Origin: Pseudomonas oryzihabitans
GTDB taxonomy: Bacteria; Pseudomonadota; Gammaproteobacteria; Pseudomonadales; Pseudomonadaceae
Direction of reading: 5' to 3'
Assembly: GCF_007665395.1 (NCBI RefSeq)
Contig: NZ_VDND01000013.1
Location: 1 to 64,000, forward strand
DNA length: 64,000 nucleotides
Positions 34,644-44,455 of the stretch are shown one piece after another (position 1 is the stretch's first letter; each line of letters starts with the position of its first letter). The position numbers and the translations under genes are program-made. The notes under the pieces are model-generated. The model was not told where the DNA came from, ran no database searches, and worked only from the letters and a program-made list of their open reading frames with translations.

Positions 34644-36139
34644 GGGCCAACCCCCCGGACGATAGCGAAGTAGGGCGCCACGTCCAGCAGTTGCCGGGCG
34701 GTGTCCAGCACATAGCCGTGCAGCGGCGCCGCGGCGGCGACCAGTAGCGGGCTGCCCGCCAGCAGGCCGAGGGTGGCGGCGAGCTGGACGGGGTCGAGGC
34801 GCACGCCGAGGGCGGCGCCGTTGCTGCGCCAGAACAGCGTGGTGCCGGCGCGGGACAGGGCGATGAGCATGCCCAGGCCGCCGAGCAGCACCACCGGCCA
34901 GATGACCAGCGCCGGCCAGGCGGTACCGGTGGCCTGCAAGAGCATCACCTTGCCGAGGAAGCCGGGGAAGGGCGGCAGGCCGGCGACGGACACCGCGCCG
35001 AGGAAGAACAGGCCACCGAGCAGGCGCGGATTGCCCAGCTGCGGTCCGCTGGCGAGGGTATCGCCCTGGGGGCCGCGCTGCTGGGCGACCAGGTCCGCCA
35101 GCAGGAACAGGGCGCCGGCGATCCAGGTGCTGTGCACCAGGTAGAACAGCGCGGCGGCCAGCCCCGCGACGCTGCCCAGGGCGACGCCGCTGAGCAGCAT
35201 GCCCACCGAGATCACCACCAGGTAGCCGAGCAGCGCCTTGAGGTGATGAGCCGCCAGGGCGCCGAACACCCCGGCGGCCAGGGTAAGGGCCGCCAGTGGC
35301 CAGAGCCAGGGCAGCACGAAGCCTGCCAGCGGGCCGGCGGCGCTGCCGAACACCAGCAGGAAGACGCGGACGATGGCGTAGAGGCCGACCTTGGTCATGA
35401 TGGCGAACAGCGCCGCGACCGGGGCGCTGGCGGCGGAATAGGCGCCGGGCAGCCAGAAGTACAGCGGCAGGATGGCGCCCTTGAGGCCGAACACCACCAG
35501 CAGCAGGAAGCCCGCCGCGGCCAGCAGGGGTGCCTGCGCCGGATCGGCATTGGCCACCCGCTGGCCCAGGTCCGCCATATTGAGGGTGCCGAGCAGGCCG
35601 TAGAGCAGGCCGATGCCGATCAGGAACAGCGCCGAACCCACCAGATTGAGCACCACGTAGTGCAGGCCGGCGCGTACCCGGGCCGGGCCGGCGCCGTGCA
35701 CCAGCAGGGCGTAGGAGGCGATCAGCAGGATCTCGAAGAAGACGAAGAGGTTGAACAGGTCGCCGGTGAGGAAGGCGCCGTTGATGCCCAGCAACTGGAA
35801 CTGGAACAGCGCATGGAAATCCGGGCCGCGCTGGTCGTCGCCCCGGCAGGCATAGAGCGCCGCGCAGCCGGCCAGCACCGCCACGGTGAGCAGCATCAGC
35901 GCGGCCAGGCGATCCAGCAGCAGGACGATGCCGAAGGGCGCCGGCCAGTCGCCCAGGGCGTAGACCTCCAGGCTGCCGCCGCTGGCCCGCTGCAGGAGCA
36001 TCCCGGCCAGCGGCAGCAGCGCCCAGGTGGCGAGCAGCGACAGCCAGCGGGCGGTGGTCGCCGACAGCCGCGGGCGCATCAGCAGGAAGGCGCCCGTGAA
36101 CAGCGGAATCAGGATCGGCAGGATGATCAGGTGCTTCAT
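34640..36139 (-). CDS. phaD: Mrp/Sha/Pha cation antiporter subunit D
   Basis: A 499-residue proton-pumping-type subunit homologous to complex I NuoM/NuoN (14 helices). The key glutamate lies in FVFFEILLIASYALL and the lysine in MTKVGLYAIVRVF; HHLKALLGYLVV is the broken-helix region. It would be one of the ion-translocating channels together with PhaAB. It overlaps phaC by four bases. Confidence 0.93.
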   Translation of the reverse strand: MKHLIILPILIPLFTGAFLLMRPRLSATTARWLSLLATWALLPLAGMLLQRASGGSLEVYALGDWPAPFGIVLLLDRLAALMLLTVAVLAGCAALYACRGDDQRGPDFHALFQFQLLGINGAFLTGDLFNLFVFFEILLIASYALLVHGAGPARVRAGLHYVVLNLVGSALFLIGIGLLYGLLGTLNMADLGQRVANADPAQAPLLAAAGFLLLVVFGLKGAILPLYFWLPGAYSAASAPVAALFAIMTKVGLYAIVRVFLLVFGSAAGPLAGFVLPWLWPLAALTLAAGVFGALAAHHLKALLGYLVVISVGMLLSGVALGSVAGLAAALFYLVHSTWIAGALFLLADLVAQQRGPQGDTLASGPQLGNPRLLGGLFFLGAVSVAGLPPFPGFLGKVMLLQATGTAWPALVIWPVVLLGGLGMLIALSRAGTTLFWRSNGAALGVRLDPVQLAATLGLLAGSPLLVAAAAPLHGYVLDTARQLLDVAPYFAIVRGVGP

Positions 36140-36465
36140 CGGCGCGGTTCCTCGCCGTCCACGTGATCGGTGCGCAGCTCGCCCAGGGCGCGCAGCGACA
36201 GGGCGAGCACGAAGGCGGTCATGGCGAAGCCGATGACGATGGCGGTGAGTACCAGCGCCTGGGGCACCGGGTCGGCCTGCTCGGCGGCCTGGCCGATCAC
36301 CGCCGGCACCCCGGTACGCAGCCGGCCCATGGCGAACAGGAACAGATTGACCGCATAGGAGAGCAGGGTGAGACCGAGCACCACCGGATAGAGCCGGGCC
36401 CGCAGCAGCAGGTAGACGCCGCTGGCGGTGAGCACCCCGAGGGTCGTGCAGAACAGGATTTCCAT
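36136..36465 (-). CDS. phaC: Mrp/Sha/Pha cation antiporter subunit C
   Basis: A 109-residue NuoK-like subunit with three helices. VLGLTLLSYAVNLFLFAMG and DPVPQALVLTAIVIGFAMTA carry the family patterns; the conserved glutamate of some members is not evident. It begins one base after the end of phaAB. The symbol here means the antiporter subunit, not polyhydroxyalkanoate synthase. Confidence 0.92.
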   Translation of the reverse strand: MEILFCTTLGVLTASGVYLLLRARLYPVVLGLTLLSYAVNLFLFAMGRLRTGVPAVIGQAAEQADPVPQALVLTAIVIGFAMTAFVLALSLRALGELRTDHVDGEEPRR

Positions 36466-36466
36466 G

Positions 36467-39274
36467 TTAGAGCACCTCCTGGCTGGAGCCGTCCTTGTCC
36501 GTCTCGTCCCGGCTGACGTGGCCCAGGTTGGAGAGGATCAGGAGGGTGGCGCCGACGACGGCGAGGTAGACGCCCAGGTCGAAGATCAGGGCGGTGGCCA
36601 ATTCGGTCTTGCCGATCAGCGGGATGGCGAAGTAGTCGAAGGCGGTGGTGAGGAAGGGTCGGCCGAACGCCAGGGAACCCAGCCCGGTGAGGGCGGCGAT
36701 CAGCACACCGAGTCCGGCCAGGGTGTGGTAGCTGACGGGCAGGCGGCGCTGGGTCCAGGTCACGCCATGGGCGACGTACTGCAGGATCAGGGCGATGGCG
36801 GTGATCAGGCCGGCGATGAAGCCACCACCGGGCAGGTTGTGGCCGCGCACGAAGATGAAGGCCGACACCAGCAGCGCCAGCGGCAAGAGCACCCGGGCCA
36901 CGTTGTTGAGGATCATCGGATGGCTGTCACGCGACCAGGGCGTGCCCTTGGGATCGACCAGCGGATGCGGCAGGTGCAGGTGCTTGAGCAGGCCGTAGAC
37001 ACCGGCCGCGGCGATGGCCAGCACGGTGATCTCGCCCAGGGTGTCGAAGCCGCGGAAGTCCACCAGGATGACGTTGACCACGTTGTAGCCACCGCCACCG
37101 GACACCGAGTTGGCCAGGAAGAAGTCGCCGATGCCGGTGTAGGGGCGGGTCAGCACGGCATAGGCCAGCAGCGCCACCAGCAACCCCAGGCCCCCGGCCA
37201 GCAGCACATCGCGCAGGCCGCGCAGGCTGCTGGACTCGATGGGGGTGCGGTCGGGCATGAAGAACAGCGCCAGCACCAGCAGGATGATGGTCACCACCTC
37301 CACCGACAGCTGGGTCAGCGCCAGGTCCGGCGCCGAATAGCGGGCGAACAGCAGGGACACGATCAGGCCCACGGTGCTCAGGGTCATCAGCGCCTTGAGG
37401 CGGTTGCGATGGAAGACCACCGTCAGCACCGCGGTCAGCATGAGGATACCCAGGCCCAGGGCGGTGAGCGGATCGAAGGGCGACAGCGCGACCGCGCCGC
37501 CAAGGGCATCGAGTCCGGACAGGGCGGTTATCAGCAACAGCAGGGTGGCGCAGAGCATCAGGGCGATGTAGGCCTGCAGCGAACCGCTCTCCAGGCGCCG
37601 GGTGAGCCGCCGGGCGAAGCCGATCAGCCGGTTCAGGGCATGCTCGAAGACCAGCCGGGCGTCCACGTCCGGCAGGCCCGCCTGCCAGCGGAACAGCGGT
37701 CGGCGGCAGGCGTAGACCACCACGCCGCCGACCATGGCCAGGATGCTCATCATCAGGGCGGTGTTGAAGCCGTGCCAGATGGCCAGGCTGTACTCGGGCA
37801 GGCTGCCGCCGAGGGCGGCGCTGGCGCCGACGGCCAGCAGCGGCGCCACGGTGTAGCCTGGCACTATGCCCACCAGCAGGCAGAGCAGCACCAGGATCTC
37901 CACCGGGATCTTCATATAGCGCGGCGGCTCGTGGGGCGGATAGTGCGGCAGGTCGCGCGGTTCGCCGTTGAAGAAGACGTCGTGGATGAAGCGCAGCGAA
38001 TAGGCCACCGAGAAGACCCCGTAGAGCACCGCCACCGCCGGTACGATCCAGCTGAAGCTGCCGAACAGGCCGTGGTTGAGGGTCTCGTTGAAGAACATCT
38101 CCTTGCTCAGGAAGCCGTTGAGCAGGGGCACCCCGCCCATGGCCGCGGCGGCGACCATGGCCAGCACCGCGGTGTGCGGCATGTAGCGCCAGAGACCGGC
38201 GAGGCGGCGCATGTCGCGGCTGCCGGTCTCGTGGTCGATGATCCCGGCAGCCATGAACAGCGAGGCCTTGAAGGTGGCATGGTTGAGGATGTGGAACACC
38301 GCCGCCACGGTGGACAGCTGGGTGTCGAGGCCGAACAGCAGGGTGATCAGGCCCAGGTGGCTGATGGTGGAATAGGCCAGCAGCCCCTTGAGGTCGTGCT
38401 GGAACAGCGCCAGGATGGCCCCCACCACTAGGGTGGTGAGGCCGGTGAGGGTGACGATGTAGAACCACCAGTCCGAATCGGCCAGCGCTGGATAGAGCCG
38501 CGCCAGCAGGAACACCCCGGCCTTGACCATGGTCGCCGAGTGCAGATAGGCCGACACCGGCGTCGGCGCGGCCATGGCCTGGGGCAGCCAGAAGTGGAAG
38601 GGGAATTGCGCCGACTTGGTGAAGACGCCCAGCAGCACAAGGATCAGCGCCAGCGGATAGAGGGCGTGGCCGGTGATCAGCGGGCCGGCGGCGAGCACCT
38701 CGCTCAGCTCGAAGCTGCCGACGATATGGCCGATCAAGAGGATGCCGGCGAGCAGCGCCAGGCCGCCGCCGCCGGTGACGGTCAATGCCATGCGCGCGCC
38801 CTGGCGGGCTTCCTTGCTGTGGCTCCAGAAGCCGATCAGCAAGAAGGACGACAGGCTGGTCAGCTCCCAGAACACCATCAGCAGGAGCAGGTTTTCCGCC
38901 AGCACCACCCCCAGCATGGCGCCCATGAACAGCAGCAGGTAGGCGAAGAAGCGCCCGACCGGTTCGTCCTTGCCTAGGTAATAGGCGGCATAGAGGATCA
39001 CCAGCAGGCCGATGACCAGGATCATCAGGGCGAACATCAGCCCCAGGCCGTCCAGCCGCAGGCTGAGGTTCAGCCCGAGGACGGGCAGCCAGTCGACCCG
39101 GTGCAGTACGACGGCGCCGTCCAGCACGGCGGGCAGCTGTCTGAGCAGCAGTGCCAGGGCCACGGCGGGGGCCAGCGCGGTCGCCAGGGCACAGGCCGCC
39201 CGGCCCCGGCGCCCGGCCAGTAGCGAAAGGAGTGTGCCCATGAAAGGCAACGCGATGATCAGCGCCAATAGCAT
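36467..39274 (-). CDS. phaAB: Mrp/Sha/Pha cation antiporter fused subunits A and B
   Basis: A 935-residue fusion. Residues about 1-780 are the NuoL-like MrpA, with FFELTSLSSFLL-like FWELTSLSSFLLIGFW, HSATMVKAGVFLLARL (ion-channel lysine) and LLAYSTISHLGLI; residues about 800-930 form MrpB (GHNLPGGGFIAGLITAIALIL). Fusion of A and B is characteristic of group 2 (Pha/Sha) operons of Pseudomonas and rhizobia, whereas Bacillus Mrp keeps them separate. ATG 39274 is chosen for its AGGA seven bases upstream and MLLALIIALPFMGT start; upstream in-frame sequence lacks hydrophobicity. First gene of the operon. Confidence 0.94.
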   Translation of the reverse strand: MLLALIIALPFMGTLLSLLAGRRGRAACALATALAPAVALALLLRQLPAVLDGAVVLHRVDWLPVLGLNLSLRLDGLGLMFALMILVIGLLVILYAAYYLGKDEPVGRFFAYLLLFMGAMLGVVLAENLLLLMVFWELTSLSSFLLIGFWSHSKEARQGARMALTVTGGGGLALLAGILLIGHIVGSFELSEVLAAGPLITGHALYPLALILVLLGVFTKSAQFPFHFWLPQAMAAPTPVSAYLHSATMVKAGVFLLARLYPALADSDWWFYIVTLTGLTTLVVGAILALFQHDLKGLLAYSTISHLGLITLLFGLDTQLSTVAAVFHILNHATFKASLFMAAGIIDHETGSRDMRRLAGLWRYMPHTAVLAMVAAAAMGGVPLLNGFLSKEMFFNETLNHGLFGSFSWIVPAVAVLYGVFSVAYSLRFIHDVFFNGEPRDLPHYPPHEPPRYMKIPVEILVLLCLLVGIVPGYTVAPLLAVGASAALGGSLPEYSLAIWHGFNTALMMSILAMVGGVVVYACRRPLFRWQAGLPDVDARLVFEHALNRLIGFARRLTRRLESGSLQAYIALMLCATLLLLITALSGLDALGGAVALSPFDPLTALGLGILMLTAVLTVVFHRNRLKALMTLSTVGLIVSLLFARYSAPDLALTQLSVEVVTIILLVLALFFMPDRTPIESSSLRGLRDVLLAGGLGLLVALLAYAVLTRPYTGIGDFFLANSVSGGGGYNVVNVILVDFRGFDTLGEITVLAIAAAGVYGLLKHLHLPHPLVDPKGTPWSRDSHPMILNNVARVLLPLALLVSAFIFVRGHNLPGGGFIAGLITAIALILQYVAHGVTWTQRRLPVSYHTLAGLGVLIAALTGLGSLAFGRPFLTTAFDYFAIPLIGKTELATALIFDLGVYLAVVGATLLILSNLGHVSRDETDKDGSSQEVL

Positions 39275-39704
39275 GCCTGCATCCTGTAGCTCGCCGCCTC
39301 GCGGCGGTCTGGTCGACTGGCTTCCTCGATGCCTCTGGCGGCAATGCGCCTGCTCACCCGCAAGGTCGCCAGGACGGCGACGGGGGCGGCAGGCCACCCT
39401 CAAGGTTTCATACAAGAACCGGCGGTTTAATAACCTTCAGTGATAATAAGAGACAGACCACGAATTTCTAGGCCTATCTCCCTTACAAAATATTAGGAAA
39501 CAGGCGCGGGGCGTCGTGCGCGGAATGCGGGCAGCCGGCAGCCACGTCCCAGGCATCGTTGAGACCCCTGGAACGGGCATTTGCTCAAGTCGGCAGGACG
39601 GGTTGCGCCCGGCGCCCGTCAGGGACGCGACGCCGGGGTGGAGAAGAAAAAGCCCCGACACGCCAAAGGAGCAAGAAACGCGTGCCGGGGGTAAGCGCCA
39701 GCGG
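39275..39704. other. Intergenic region with the pha promoter area
   Basis: About 430 bases. An AT-rich island at about 39415-39500 (with TAATAT and TTGTAA on the minus strand) is the likely promoter of the antiporter operon. The remaining part toward the efflux operon holds its terminator at 39645-39690. No gene or repeat seen. Confidence 0.55.
39645..39690 (-). terminator. Intrinsic terminator of the mexEF-oprN operon
   Basis: On the minus strand CCCCGGCACGC pairs with GCGTGTCGGGG (one G-U) around a 16-base loop and is followed by CTTTTTCTTC. Confidence 0.8.
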
Positions 39705-41138
39705 TCAGAGCGCCGGCGCGGGGGAAGCCGTGGCCTGGGCGAGACGGGCCGGCTGGACATCCCAGCCACCGCCCAGGGCCTTGTAGAGGGCGACGATGCC
39801 GCGATAGAGCTCGATCTCGCCCTGGGCCTGCTGGTCCTCGGCGGCCAGGCGCTCGCGCTGGGCATCGAGCAGCACCAGGAAGTCGGTGCCGCCTTCGCGG
39901 TAGCGGATCTCCGCCTGGTCGGCGGCAGCGCGGCTGGCCACCGACTGGCGGATCAGCGCCGTCAGGCGCTCCTGGCGATGGCCGTAGTCGCTGAAGGCGT
40001 TGGCGCTCTCTTCTAGGGCGGTCAGCACCTGCTGCTCGTAGTTGGCCAGGGCCTCGTCGGAGCCGGCGCGGGCGCCACGCAAGCGCGCCCGCACGCTGCC
40101 CAGGTCGAAGGCCGGCCAGCTGATGCTCGGGCCGAGGCCCCAGGCGCGGGCGGCGCTGCTGCCGATCTGCGAACCGCGTCCGGCGGTGAATCCGAGGAAG
40201 CCGGAGAGGCTGACCCGCGGGAAGAGATCGGCCGTGGCCACGCCCACGTCGGCGGTGGCGGCGGCCAGGCGGCGCTCGGCGGCGGCCACGTCCGGGCGGC
40301 GGCGCAGCAGCTCGCCGGGATCGCCGATGGGCAGGCGCTTGGCGATGGCCGGCAGGGCCTTGGGCGAGAGATCCACGCTGAGGGCATCCGGGCGCTGGCC
40401 GAGCAGGGTGGCGATGCGATTGCGCGCGCGGGTGGCCTGGGCCTGGAATTCCGGCAGGCTGGCTTCGGTGGCCGCCAGCCGCGCTTCGCTGCGCTGCACG
40501 TCCAGGTCGCTGCCCATGCCTTCGTCCCTCAGGGTCACGGTCAGGCGGCGCGCTTCGCGCTGGTTGCCGAGGTTGTCGCGGGCGATGCGTTCGCGCAGCT
40601 GGGCGCCGCGCAGGTCGCCATAGGCATCCACCAGTTCGGCGATCAGGCTGACTTGCAGGGCGGCGAGGTCGGAGGCCGCCGCCTCGGCGCGGGCATCGCT
40701 GCCTTCCAGGGTATGGCGGACCCGGCCGAACAGATCGATTTCCCAGGCCATGTCCAGGCCCAGGTCGTAGCGGTCGCTGTTGACCCGCTCCTCGGTGAAG
40801 CCGGGCTGCTGGGCCTTGCCGAGCTGGCTGCTGGCGCGGCTGGTGACGGTCGGATAGAGGTCGTTGGCATCGTCGTCGCGCAGGGCGCGGGCGGCGCGCA
40901 GCCGGGCGAAGGCGGCGCGCAGCTCGCGGTTGCCTTCCAGGCTGCTGGCGACCAGGGCATTGAGGGTCGGGTCCTCGAACTGGCGCCACCAGAGCGCCTC
41001 GAAGCGGCCCTGGTCGTAGGCGCTGGGTTGCTGGCTGGCCTTGAGCTGGACGGGTGCCTGCTCAGGCGCCTGGTAGTGCGGGCCGACGGCGCAGGCGGAA
41101 ACCGCCAGCGCCAGCAGCAGGGGAGCGAAGACCTTCAT
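39705..41138 (-). CDS. oprN: RND efflux outer-membrane factor, OprN-like lipoprotein
   Basis: A 477-residue TolC-type outer-membrane channel of the NodT lipoprotein group. Signal peptide with lipobox VSAC (cysteine about 17) followed by VGPHYQAPE; helical barrel repeats include EIDLFGRVRHTLEGSDAR and RRPDVAAAERRLAAATADVGVATADLFPR, the two symmetric family motifs. ATG 41138 overlaps the mexF stop by four bases. It completes a tripartite pump with MexE and MexF; the OprN assignment rests on context and on mexT/mexS nearby. Confidence 0.88.
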   Translation of the reverse strand: MKVFAPLLLALAVSACAVGPHYQAPEQAPVQLKASQQPSAYDQGRFEALWWRQFEDPTLNALVASSLEGNRELRAAFARLRAARALRDDDANDLYPTVTSRASSQLGKAQQPGFTEERVNSDRYDLGLDMAWEIDLFGRVRHTLEGSDARAEAAASDLAALQVSLIAELVDAYGDLRGAQLRERIARDNLGNQREARRLTVTLRDEGMGSDLDVQRSEARLAATEASLPEFQAQATRARNRIATLLGQRPDALSVDLSPKALPAIAKRLPIGDPGELLRRRPDVAAAERRLAAATADVGVATADLFPRVSLSGFLGFTAGRGSQIGSSAARAWGLGPSISWPAFDLGSVRARLRGARAGSDEALANYEQQVLTALEESANAFSDYGHRQERLTALIRQSVASRAAADQAEIRYREGGTDFLVLLDAQRERLAAEDQQAQGEIELYRGIVALYKALGGGWDVQPARLAQATASPAPAL

Positions 41139-44100
41139 GCCTGGGCCTCCCGGGCGATGGCGGAACGGGCCTGGCGACGCTCCACGAAGGCGCGTACCAG
41201 GACAAAGAACAGCGGCGTGAGCAGCAGGCCGAAGAAGGTCACCCCGAGCATCCCGGAGAACACCGCGACGCCCATGGCGTGGCGCATCTCGGCGCCGGCA
41301 CCGGTGGAGGTCACCAGCGGCACCACGCCCATGATGAAGGCGAAGCTGGTCATCAGGATGGGCCGCAGCCGCAGGCGGCAGGCCTCCAGCACCGCGGCGA
41401 CGCGGTCCTTGCCGATGGCCTGCTGGTCCTTGGCGAACTCGACGATGAGGATGGCGTTCTTGCAGGCCAGGCCCACCAGCACGATCAGGCCGATCTGGGT
41501 GAAGATGTTGTTGTCGCTGCCGGCCAGGATCACCCCGGTGATGGCCGAGAGCAGGGTCATGGGCACGATCAGGATCACTGCCAGCGGCAGGCTCCAGCTC
41601 TCGTACTGGGCGGCCAGCACCAAGAAGGCCAGCAGCACGCAGAGCGGGAACACCAGCAGGGCGGTATTGCCGGAGAGGATCTGCTGGTAGGTCAGCTCGG
41701 TCCACTCGAAGGTCATGCCGTTGGGCAGCTCCTGCTTGAGCAGCCGCTCGATGGCCGCCTGGGCCTGGCCGGAGCTGTAGCCCGGCGCCGGCGCGCCGTT
41801 GATCTCGGCGGTGAGGAAGCCGTTGTAGTGCATCACCCGGTCGGGGCCGGCGGTGTCGCTGACCTTGACGAAGGTGGACAGGGGCACCATCTCGCCGCGG
41901 TCGTTGCGTACCTTGAGCTGGCCGATCTGCTCGGGCTCCAGGCGGAAGCGCTGGTCGGCCTGGACGTTGACCTGGAAGGTGCGGCCGAAGCGGTTGAAGT
42001 CGTTGGCGTAGACCGAGCCCAGGTAGGCCTGCAGGGTGTCGAAGATGGCGTCGATGGGCACCCCGTGGGTCTTGGCCTTCTCGCGGTCGATGTGGGCATC
42101 GATCTGCGGCACGTTGACCTGGTAGCTGGTGAACAGCGACTCCGGTGCCAGCTCCGGCAACTGCCGCGCCTTGGCCAGCACGCTCTGGGTCTGGGCATAG
42201 AGCTCTTCGTAGCCCAGGTTGCCGCGGTCCTCCACCTGCAGGCGGAAGCCGCCGATACTGCCCAGCCCCTGCACCGGCGGCGGCGGGAAGATGGCGATGA
42301 TGGATTCCTGGATGGCGGCGAATTCGCCGTTCAGCTGCGCGGCGATGGCACCGGCCGACAGCGAGGCATCACGACGCTCCTCGAAGGGCTTCAGGGTCAC
42401 GAAGACGATGCCGCTGTTGGGGCTGTTGGTGAAGCCGTTGATGGAAAGACCGGGGAAGGCCACGGTGCTTTCCACGCCCGGGTGCTTGAGGGCGATGGCC
42501 GACATGCGGCGGATGACCTCCTCGCTGCGGTCCAGGGTGGCGGCGTCGGGCAACTGGGCGAAGGCCACCAGGTACTGCTTGTCCTGCGGCGGCACGAAGC
42601 CGGTCGGCGTCTTCACCAGGCCCAGGCCGGTCAGGCCCAGCAGCACCACATAGAGCACCAGCACGATGGAGCCACCGCGCAGCACGCGGCGCACGGTGCC
42701 GACATAGCCGTGGCTGGCCTTGTCGAAGAAGCGGTTGAAGGGGGCGAACAGCCAGCCGCCGAACAGCCGGTCGAGCAGCCGCGAGAAACGGTCCTTGGGT
42801 GCGTCGTGGCCCTTGAGCAGCACCGCGGCCAGGGCCGGCGACAGGGTCAGGGAGTTGAAGGCCGAGATCACCGTGGAGATGGCGATGGTCAGGGCGAACT
42901 GGCGATAGAACTGCCCGGTGAGGCCGGAGATGAAGGCCGTGGGGACGAACACCGCGCAGAGCACCAGGGCGGTGGCGATGATCGGACCGGTCACCTCGCC
43001 CATGGCACGCCGGGTGGCCGCTACCGGATCGAGGCCGAGACCGATGTTGCGCTCGACGTTCTCCACCACCACGATGGCGTCGTCCACCACGATGCCGATG
43101 GCCAGCACCAGGCCGAACAGCGACAGCGCATTGAGCGAGAAGCCGAAGGCGTGCATCACCGCGAAGGTGCCGATCAGCGACACCGGCACCGCCGCCAGGG
43201 GAATGATGGAGGCGCGCCAGGTCTGCAGAAACAGGATCACCACCAGCACTACCAGGATGATGGCTTCGAACAGGGTGTGCACCACGGCCTCGATGGAGCC
43301 GCGGACGAAGATGGTCGGGTCGTAGACGATCTCGTAGTCCATGCCCTGGGGGAAGCTCTGCTTGAGCTCGGCCATCTTGGCGCGCACCTGGTTGGACAGG
43401 TCGATGGCATTGCTGCCGGGGCGCTGGAAGATCGGGATGGCCACCGCCGGCTGGTTGTTCAGCAGGGACCTCAGGGCGTACTGGTTGGAGCCCAGTTCGA
43501 TGCGGGCGATGTCACGCAGCCGGGTGATCTGGCCGTCGCTGCCGGCGCGCACGATGATGTTGGCGAATTCTTCCTCGTCCACCAGGCGGCCCTGGGTGTT
43601 GATGGCCAGCTGGAAGCTGGTGCTGCCCGGCGCCGGCGGGGCGCCCAGGGCACCGGCGGCGACCTGGCGGTTCTGCTCGCGGATGGCGGCGACCACGTCG
43701 CTGGCGGTCAGGCCGCGCGAGGCCACCTTGTCCGGATCGAGCCAGACGCGCAGGGAATAGTCGCCCATGCCGAACAGCTGGACGTCGCCCACGCCGTCCA
43801 GTCGCGCCAGCTCGTCCTTGACGTTGATCAGGGCGTAGTTGGACAGATAGAGCATGTCGTAGCGCTGGTCCGGCGAGGTCAGGTGCACCACCATCGCCAG
43901 GTCCGGCGAGGCCTTGTCGGCGGTCACGCCGAGGCGCTGCACCTCTTCCGGCAGCTTGGGCAGGGTCCGGGTCACGCGGTTCTGCACCTGTACCTGGGCG
44001 GTATCCAGGTTGGTGCCCAGGGCGAAGGTGATGGTCAGCGTCAGCTTGCCGTCGGCGGTGGACTGGGACGACAGGTAGAGCATGTGCTCCACGCCGTTCA

Positions 44101-44311
44101 TGGCCTGCTCCAGGGGCGCGGCGACGGTCTCGCCGATCACCTTGGGGTTGGCGCCGGGGAAGGTGGCGCGCACCACCACGGTGGGCGGCACCACCTCGGG
44201 GTATTCGCTGATCGGCAGCTGGAACAGCGAGATGGCCCCGCCGATCAGGATGATCAGCGAGAGCACGGCGGCGAAGATCGGCCGGCGGATGAAGAACGGG
44301 GAGAAGTTCAT
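41135..44311 (-). CDS. mexF: RND multidrug efflux transporter, MexF-like
   Basis: A 1058-residue inner-membrane RND pump of the HAE1 type with 12 helices and two large periplasmic loops. FFIRRPIFAAVLSLIILIGG is the N-terminal motif; GIVVDDAIVVVENVERN (TM4, proton-relay aspartates near 405) and FVPTAFISGLTGQFYRQF follow, and AGSDNNIFTQIGLIVLVGLACKNAILIVEFA lies near TM10. ATG 44311 has AAGGA nine bases upstream. MexEF-OprN exports chloramphenicol, fluoroquinolones, trimethoprim and quinolone signal precursors in P. aeruginosa. The REPIN between mexE and mexF may uncouple expression. Confidence 0.92.
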   Translation of the reverse strand: MNFSPFFIRRPIFAAVLSLIILIGGAISLFQLPISEYPEVVPPTVVVRATFPGANPKVIGETVAAPLEQAMNGVEHMLYLSSQSTADGKLTLTITFALGTNLDTAQVQVQNRVTRTLPKLPEEVQRLGVTADKASPDLAMVVHLTSPDQRYDMLYLSNYALINVKDELARLDGVGDVQLFGMGDYSLRVWLDPDKVASRGLTASDVVAAIREQNRQVAAGALGAPPAPGSTSFQLAINTQGRLVDEEEFANIIVRAGSDGQITRLRDIARIELGSNQYALRSLLNNQPAVAIPIFQRPGSNAIDLSNQVRAKMAELKQSFPQGMDYEIVYDPTIFVRGSIEAVVHTLFEAIILVVLVVILFLQTWRASIIPLAAVPVSLIGTFAVMHAFGFSLNALSLFGLVLAIGIVVDDAIVVVENVERNIGLGLDPVAATRRAMGEVTGPIIATALVLCAVFVPTAFISGLTGQFYRQFALTIAISTVISAFNSLTLSPALAAVLLKGHDAPKDRFSRLLDRLFGGWLFAPFNRFFDKASHGYVGTVRRVLRGGSIVLVLYVVLLGLTGLGLVKTPTGFVPPQDKQYLVAFAQLPDAATLDRSEEVIRRMSAIALKHPGVESTVAFPGLSINGFTNSPNSGIVFVTLKPFEERRDASLSAGAIAAQLNGEFAAIQESIIAIFPPPPVQGLGSIGGFRLQVEDRGNLGYEELYAQTQSVLAKARQLPELAPESLFTSYQVNVPQIDAHIDREKAKTHGVPIDAIFDTLQAYLGSVYANDFNRFGRTFQVNVQADQRFRLEPEQIGQLKVRNDRGEMVPLSTFVKVSDTAGPDRVMHYNGFLTAEINGAPAPGYSSGQAQAAIERLLKQELPNGMTFEWTELTYQQILSGNTALLVFPLCVLLAFLVLAAQYESWSLPLAVILIVPMTLLSAITGVILAGSDNNIFTQIGLIVLVGLACKNAILIVEFAKDQQAIGKDRVAAVLEACRLRLRPILMTSFAFIMGVVPLVTSTGAGAEMRHAMGVAVFSGMLGVTFFGLLLTPLFFVLVRAFVERRQARSAIAREAQA

Positions 44312-44351
44312 CGGAGCAGTCCTTGAGCGAAAGGCGTGCAGAGGCGCAGCC

Positions 44352-44400
44352 ATCGCGGCCATGGGCCGCTCCTACGGTAGGAGCGGTCCATGACCGCGAT
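44352..44400. repeat. REPIN within the mexE-mexF gap
   Basis: ATCGCGGCCATGGGCCGCTC... and GTAGGAGCGGTCCATGACCG form back-to-back arms with almost no spacer, the same element as at 10826-10883 and 61608-61671. It occupies a third of the 144-base gap inside an operon. Confidence 0.88.
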
Positions 44401-44455
44401 AGACGCGATGCCTGGACGGTGAAAGTCTGAAACGTGAAGAAGGTGGAGCTGGGGT

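Noticed and set aside
39705..41705. 666-codon frame suggesting a fusion of OprN to an upstream domain
   Set aside because: The part before the lipoprotein signal peptide overlaps mexF in another frame and has no similarity to it; ATG 41138 with its lipobox is the true start.
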